Assembly (NCBI GenBank): GCA_945952225.1
Contig: CAMFHP010000092.1
Span: 1 to 35,681 of the forward strand
Reading direction: 5' to 3'
Length of the DNA: 35,681 bases
Source of the DNA: an uncultured Myxococcaceae bacterium
GTDB taxonomy: Bacteria > Myxococcota_A > Polyangia > Polyangiales > Ga0077539
Within the stretch, counting starts at the first letter, position 1. Each line of letters begins with the position of its first letter. A program made the translations under genes and the position numbers. Under the pieces are notes generated by a model that saw nothing but the letters and a program-made list of their open reading frames with translations, made no database searches and was not told the origin of the DNA. Shown here piece by piece: positions 33,676 to 35,681 of the stretch.

Positions 33676-35610
33676 TCAGCCCACGGCGGCGACGGCGGTG
33701 CGCTGGCGCGCGGCCATCTCGGCCTGCGACTGCTCGGTGGGAATCGTGAGAAGCGACACGCGCGTCGCCTGCTCGCGGCCGGTCTCCACATCGCGCGCGC
33801 GGACCGTGAGCGTGCCATCGGCGCCCAGTTCGAAGGTCACGGCGACGGATACCTCTCCGCGCGGCGCCGAGCGGAGCCCCGTGAGTTCGAGCGCGCCGAG
33901 CGCCTGGTTCTCGGTGAATCGCCGCGACTCGCCCTGCGCGATGCGGATCACCACCGAGGTCTGCTCGTCGTTCGTGGTCGAGAACACGCGCGTCTGCTCC
34001 ACGGGGATCGTCGCGTTGCGGCGGATCACGGTCTCGCACTGGCCGCCCGCGGTCTCGACGCCGAGACTGAGCGGCGTCACGTCGAGCAGCAGCGGCACCG
34101 CGATGCCTGCCGTGGGCTGCGTCGTGGGGCGGGCGGCACCGCTCGGCGCAGGCGCACCGGGCGCCGCACCGACCACAGGCACCGCAGGCATCGACGCGCG
34201 GCCGGGACCACGCAGCGTGTCCTGCGCGGGAGGCACCGTCGCACCCGCGTTGAGCGTGGACGTGATCGGCGACATGGGCACCGGCGGCGGCGGCGGACGA
34301 TTCGCGACGCCCTTCGCCAGCGGCGGCGGAACCACCACCGGCGGGAGTTCTCCGTCGTTGCGCGCCGTCGGCATCGCGCGCGTCGACTCGTCGTCGAGCG
34401 CGTACGAGGCCACGGGCTTCGGCTCGGGCCTGGCCTCCACCCTGGGCTCGGGATCGGCCGCGCGCGGCGTCTCGGGCATCGTCGGGTCGAAGGGCGAGCG
34501 CGCGACGAGCGTTCCTGCGCCGGGCTCCTTGGCGCCGCCGAAGATGTCGTCCGCGTCGATGCGGAACGAAGGCACCGACTTCTCGTCATCGGCACCTGCT
34601 GCGGGCCGCGCGTCACCGCCGAAGATCGACGCCTCGTCGTTGCTGAAGAGCTGCGCGTCGAGTTTGAACGACGGAATCGACGGCTCATCGCTCGGCGTCG
34701 ACGGACCGCCCCCGAAGGTCGACGCGAGCGAGGGTTCGGTGCGCGGCGGCGGCGGCTTGATCGCTGCGGCGATCGATGGCGGCAGCGACGACAGCGCCCC
34801 CACGAGCCCCGAAGAGAGCGGCACGTCGGCGACGCTGGGCACGGCGGGCGAAGAAGGGATCTTCGCAGCCACCGCAGCCGGAGACGGGATCACCACGGGC
34901 GGTTTCACCGGCGGCACCGCGGGCGACGAGATCGAGGGCGGCGGTGCGGGCGGGGTCGGCGCTTCGGGCGGTGCCACCGCAACGGGTGCGACGGGCGGCG
35001 CGGGTGCGACGGGCGGCGTCGGAGGCATCACGGCCTGCACCGTCGGCGACGAGGGGCGCGCGCCGATCGGAGGCTTGAAGCCCGGCACCGAGGCAATGGT
35101 CACCTGCGTCGTCGAAGGCGCTGCGCCCGCAGGGAGCTCCGGCACGTTGGCGGGGAGCTCCGGCGCGATGGCGGGGAGCGCCGTCGAGGTCGACACCACC
35201 GGCAGCTCGGGGAGGTTCGCAGGCAGCTCCGGCGACGACGGGCGGAAGTCGTGCGCCATCGTGCGCTCGGCCTCGTCGGCGCGCGCGCCGGGGGGCGCCG
35301 TGGGCATCGGCGCGACCACCGACGGGTCATCCAGATTGAACGCGGGAACGGGCTGCGCGAAGGGACGCGTGTCGCTGAGCTTCTGCCCCGCCGAGGTCGC
35401 GGGGAGCTTGCCCACGAACGAAGGCTCGTCGAGCTCGCCGAAGCCCGGCGCGGGCGACGGGAGCGGCGTCGGCCGCGACGACACCACGGGCGGTGCGACG
35501 GCGGGGCGATCTCCCGCCGCGAAGGGGTCGTCGAGGTCGAAGCTCACCGGCGTCGGCGCGCGCGACGGCGACGGCGGCGCCGCGATGCGCGGAGGCACCG
35601 GCGGCGGCAT
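33676..35610 (-). CDS. Orphan Hsp70 substrate-binding domain on a long disordered protein
   Basis: Reading from ATG 35610 gives 644 residues. The C-terminal part (about 506-620) is an unmistakable Hsp70/DnaK beta substrate-binding domain: LLLDVTPLSLGVET, IRRNATIPVEQTRVFST, DEQTSVVIRIAQGE and RSAPRGEVSVAVTF. There is no Hsp70 ATPase domain; residues 1-500 are Pro/Ala-rich and probably disordered, with short [SA]Fx[LI]D repeats. The lid helices are almost absent. It probably binds peptides without nucleotide control, or pairs with a partner chain. GTG 35625 and open frame beyond the window edge are alternatives; TACGAT (complement 35628-35633) suggests the transcript begins after GTG 35625. The J-protein gene follows 106 nt downstream. 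Confidence 0.85.
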   Translation of the reverse strand: MPPPVPPRIAAPPSPSRAPTPVSFDLDDPFAAGDRPAVAPPVVSSRPTPLPSPAPGFGELDEPSFVGKLPATSAGQKLSDTRPFAQPVPAFNLDDPSVVAPMPTAPPGARADEAERTMAHDFRPSSPELPANLPELPVVSTSTALPAIAPELPANVPELPAGAAPSTTQVTIASVPGFKPPIGARPSSPTVQAVMPPTPPVAPAPPVAPVAVAPPEAPTPPAPPPSISSPAVPPVKPPVVIPSPAAVAAKIPSSPAVPSVADVPLSSGLVGALSSLPPSIAAAIKPPPPRTEPSLASTFGGGPSTPSDEPSIPSFKLDAQLFSNDEASIFGGDARPAAGADDEKSVPSFRIDADDIFGGAKEPGAGTLVARSPFDPTMPETPRAADPEPRVEARPEPKPVASYALDDESTRAMPTARNDGELPPVVVPPPLAKGVANRPPPPPVPMSPITSTLNAGATVPPAQDTLRGPGRASMPAVPVVGAAPGAPAPSGAARPTTQPTAGIAVPLLLDVTPLSLGVETAGGQCETVIRRNATIPVEQTRVFSTTNDEQTSVVIRIAQGESRRFTENQALGALELTGLRSAPRGEVSVAVTFELGADGTLTVRARDVETGREQATRVSLLTIPTEQSQAEMAARQRTAVAAVG

Positions 35611-35627
35611 CGGGCCCTGGGGCACCG

Positions 35628-35633
35628 ATCGTA
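35628..35633 (-). promoter_or_regulatory. -10 hexamer TACGAT of the orphan-Hsp70-domain gene
   Basis: TACGAT on the minus strand ends 17 nt before ATG 35610. It is the same hexamer as at 3815-3820. It argues that the gene starts here rather than beyond the edge, but only 48 more bases are visible. Confidence 0.35.
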
Positions 35634-35681
35634 AAAGGCCGCAGCACCACCAATCAGGCGGAACGCGTGAAGCTGTACGAA

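Noticed and set aside
33556-35634. Plus-strand open frame opposite the Hsp70-domain gene
   Set aside because: Arg/His-rich antisense of the Pro/Ala-rich region; the minus strand encodes an Hsp70 domain.

Overview
The window reads as chromosomal DNA from a very GC-rich myxobacterium-type organism. The best guess is Myxococcota, order Polyangiales, perhaps near Sandaracinaceae. This rests on the base composition, a Ser/Thr kinase of the HRDVSPHN type, a TPR/PEGA protein beside it, and several lipoproteins with Asp/Ala-rich linkers. There was no database search, so the taxonomy is an inference. I support 29 protein genes. Two meet a window edge: the one at 1-1280 is clearly cut, and the one at 33676-35610 may extend further. 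I see no rRNA, tRNA, CRISPR array, insertion sequence or prophage. Coding density is high and convergent genes nearly touch.

Layout. 1-2481 (minus): a three-gene envelope operon of a beta-barrel-like protein, a Cys-rich CX3C protein and a lipoprotein. 2571-6264 (plus): an AgmX/TonB-C-like lipoprotein, a small lipoprotein, and an 811-residue metallophosphoesterase/beta-rich/GAF-like protein. 6278-8704 (minus): a membrane protein and a FecR-domain exported protein. 9061-13227 (plus): a pectate-lyase-like lipoprotein and a tandem pair of ArnT/PMT-like membrane glycosyltransferases. 13467-17606: a cytosolic PQQ-type propeller protein, then on the minus strand a membrane protein and an exported protein. 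17741-23920: alpha/beta hydrolase, lipoate-ligase-like protein, an unknown protein, a dihaem cytochrome c lipoprotein and a DUF362 protein. 24012-25851 (plus): an overlapping set of Lgt-like enzyme, small membrane protein and diiron ferritin-like protein. 25968-30224: transmembrane Ser/Thr kinase, TPR/PEGA protein and Asp-rich lipoprotein. 30348-33041: PspA and a large protein with a STAND-like but P-loop-defective core. 33051-35610 (minus): a J-domain protein and a protein carrying an Hsp70 substrate-binding domain without any Hsp70 ATPase domain.

Many genes (lipoproteins, Lgt, FecR-like, PEGA, PspA, glycosyltransferases) point to the cell envelope. The right end (pspA with a sigma-54-like promoter, J-protein, orphan Hsp70 substrate-binding domain) looks like a stress or proteostasis neighbourhood. 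The most unusual items are the orphan Hsp70 substrate-binding domain next to a J-protein with a CIRCE-sized inverted repeat between them, the phosphoesterase-GAF fusion, a recurring -10 hexamer placed 6-12 nt before start codons (suggesting leaderless mRNAs), and hairpins built from the facing stop codons of convergent genes.
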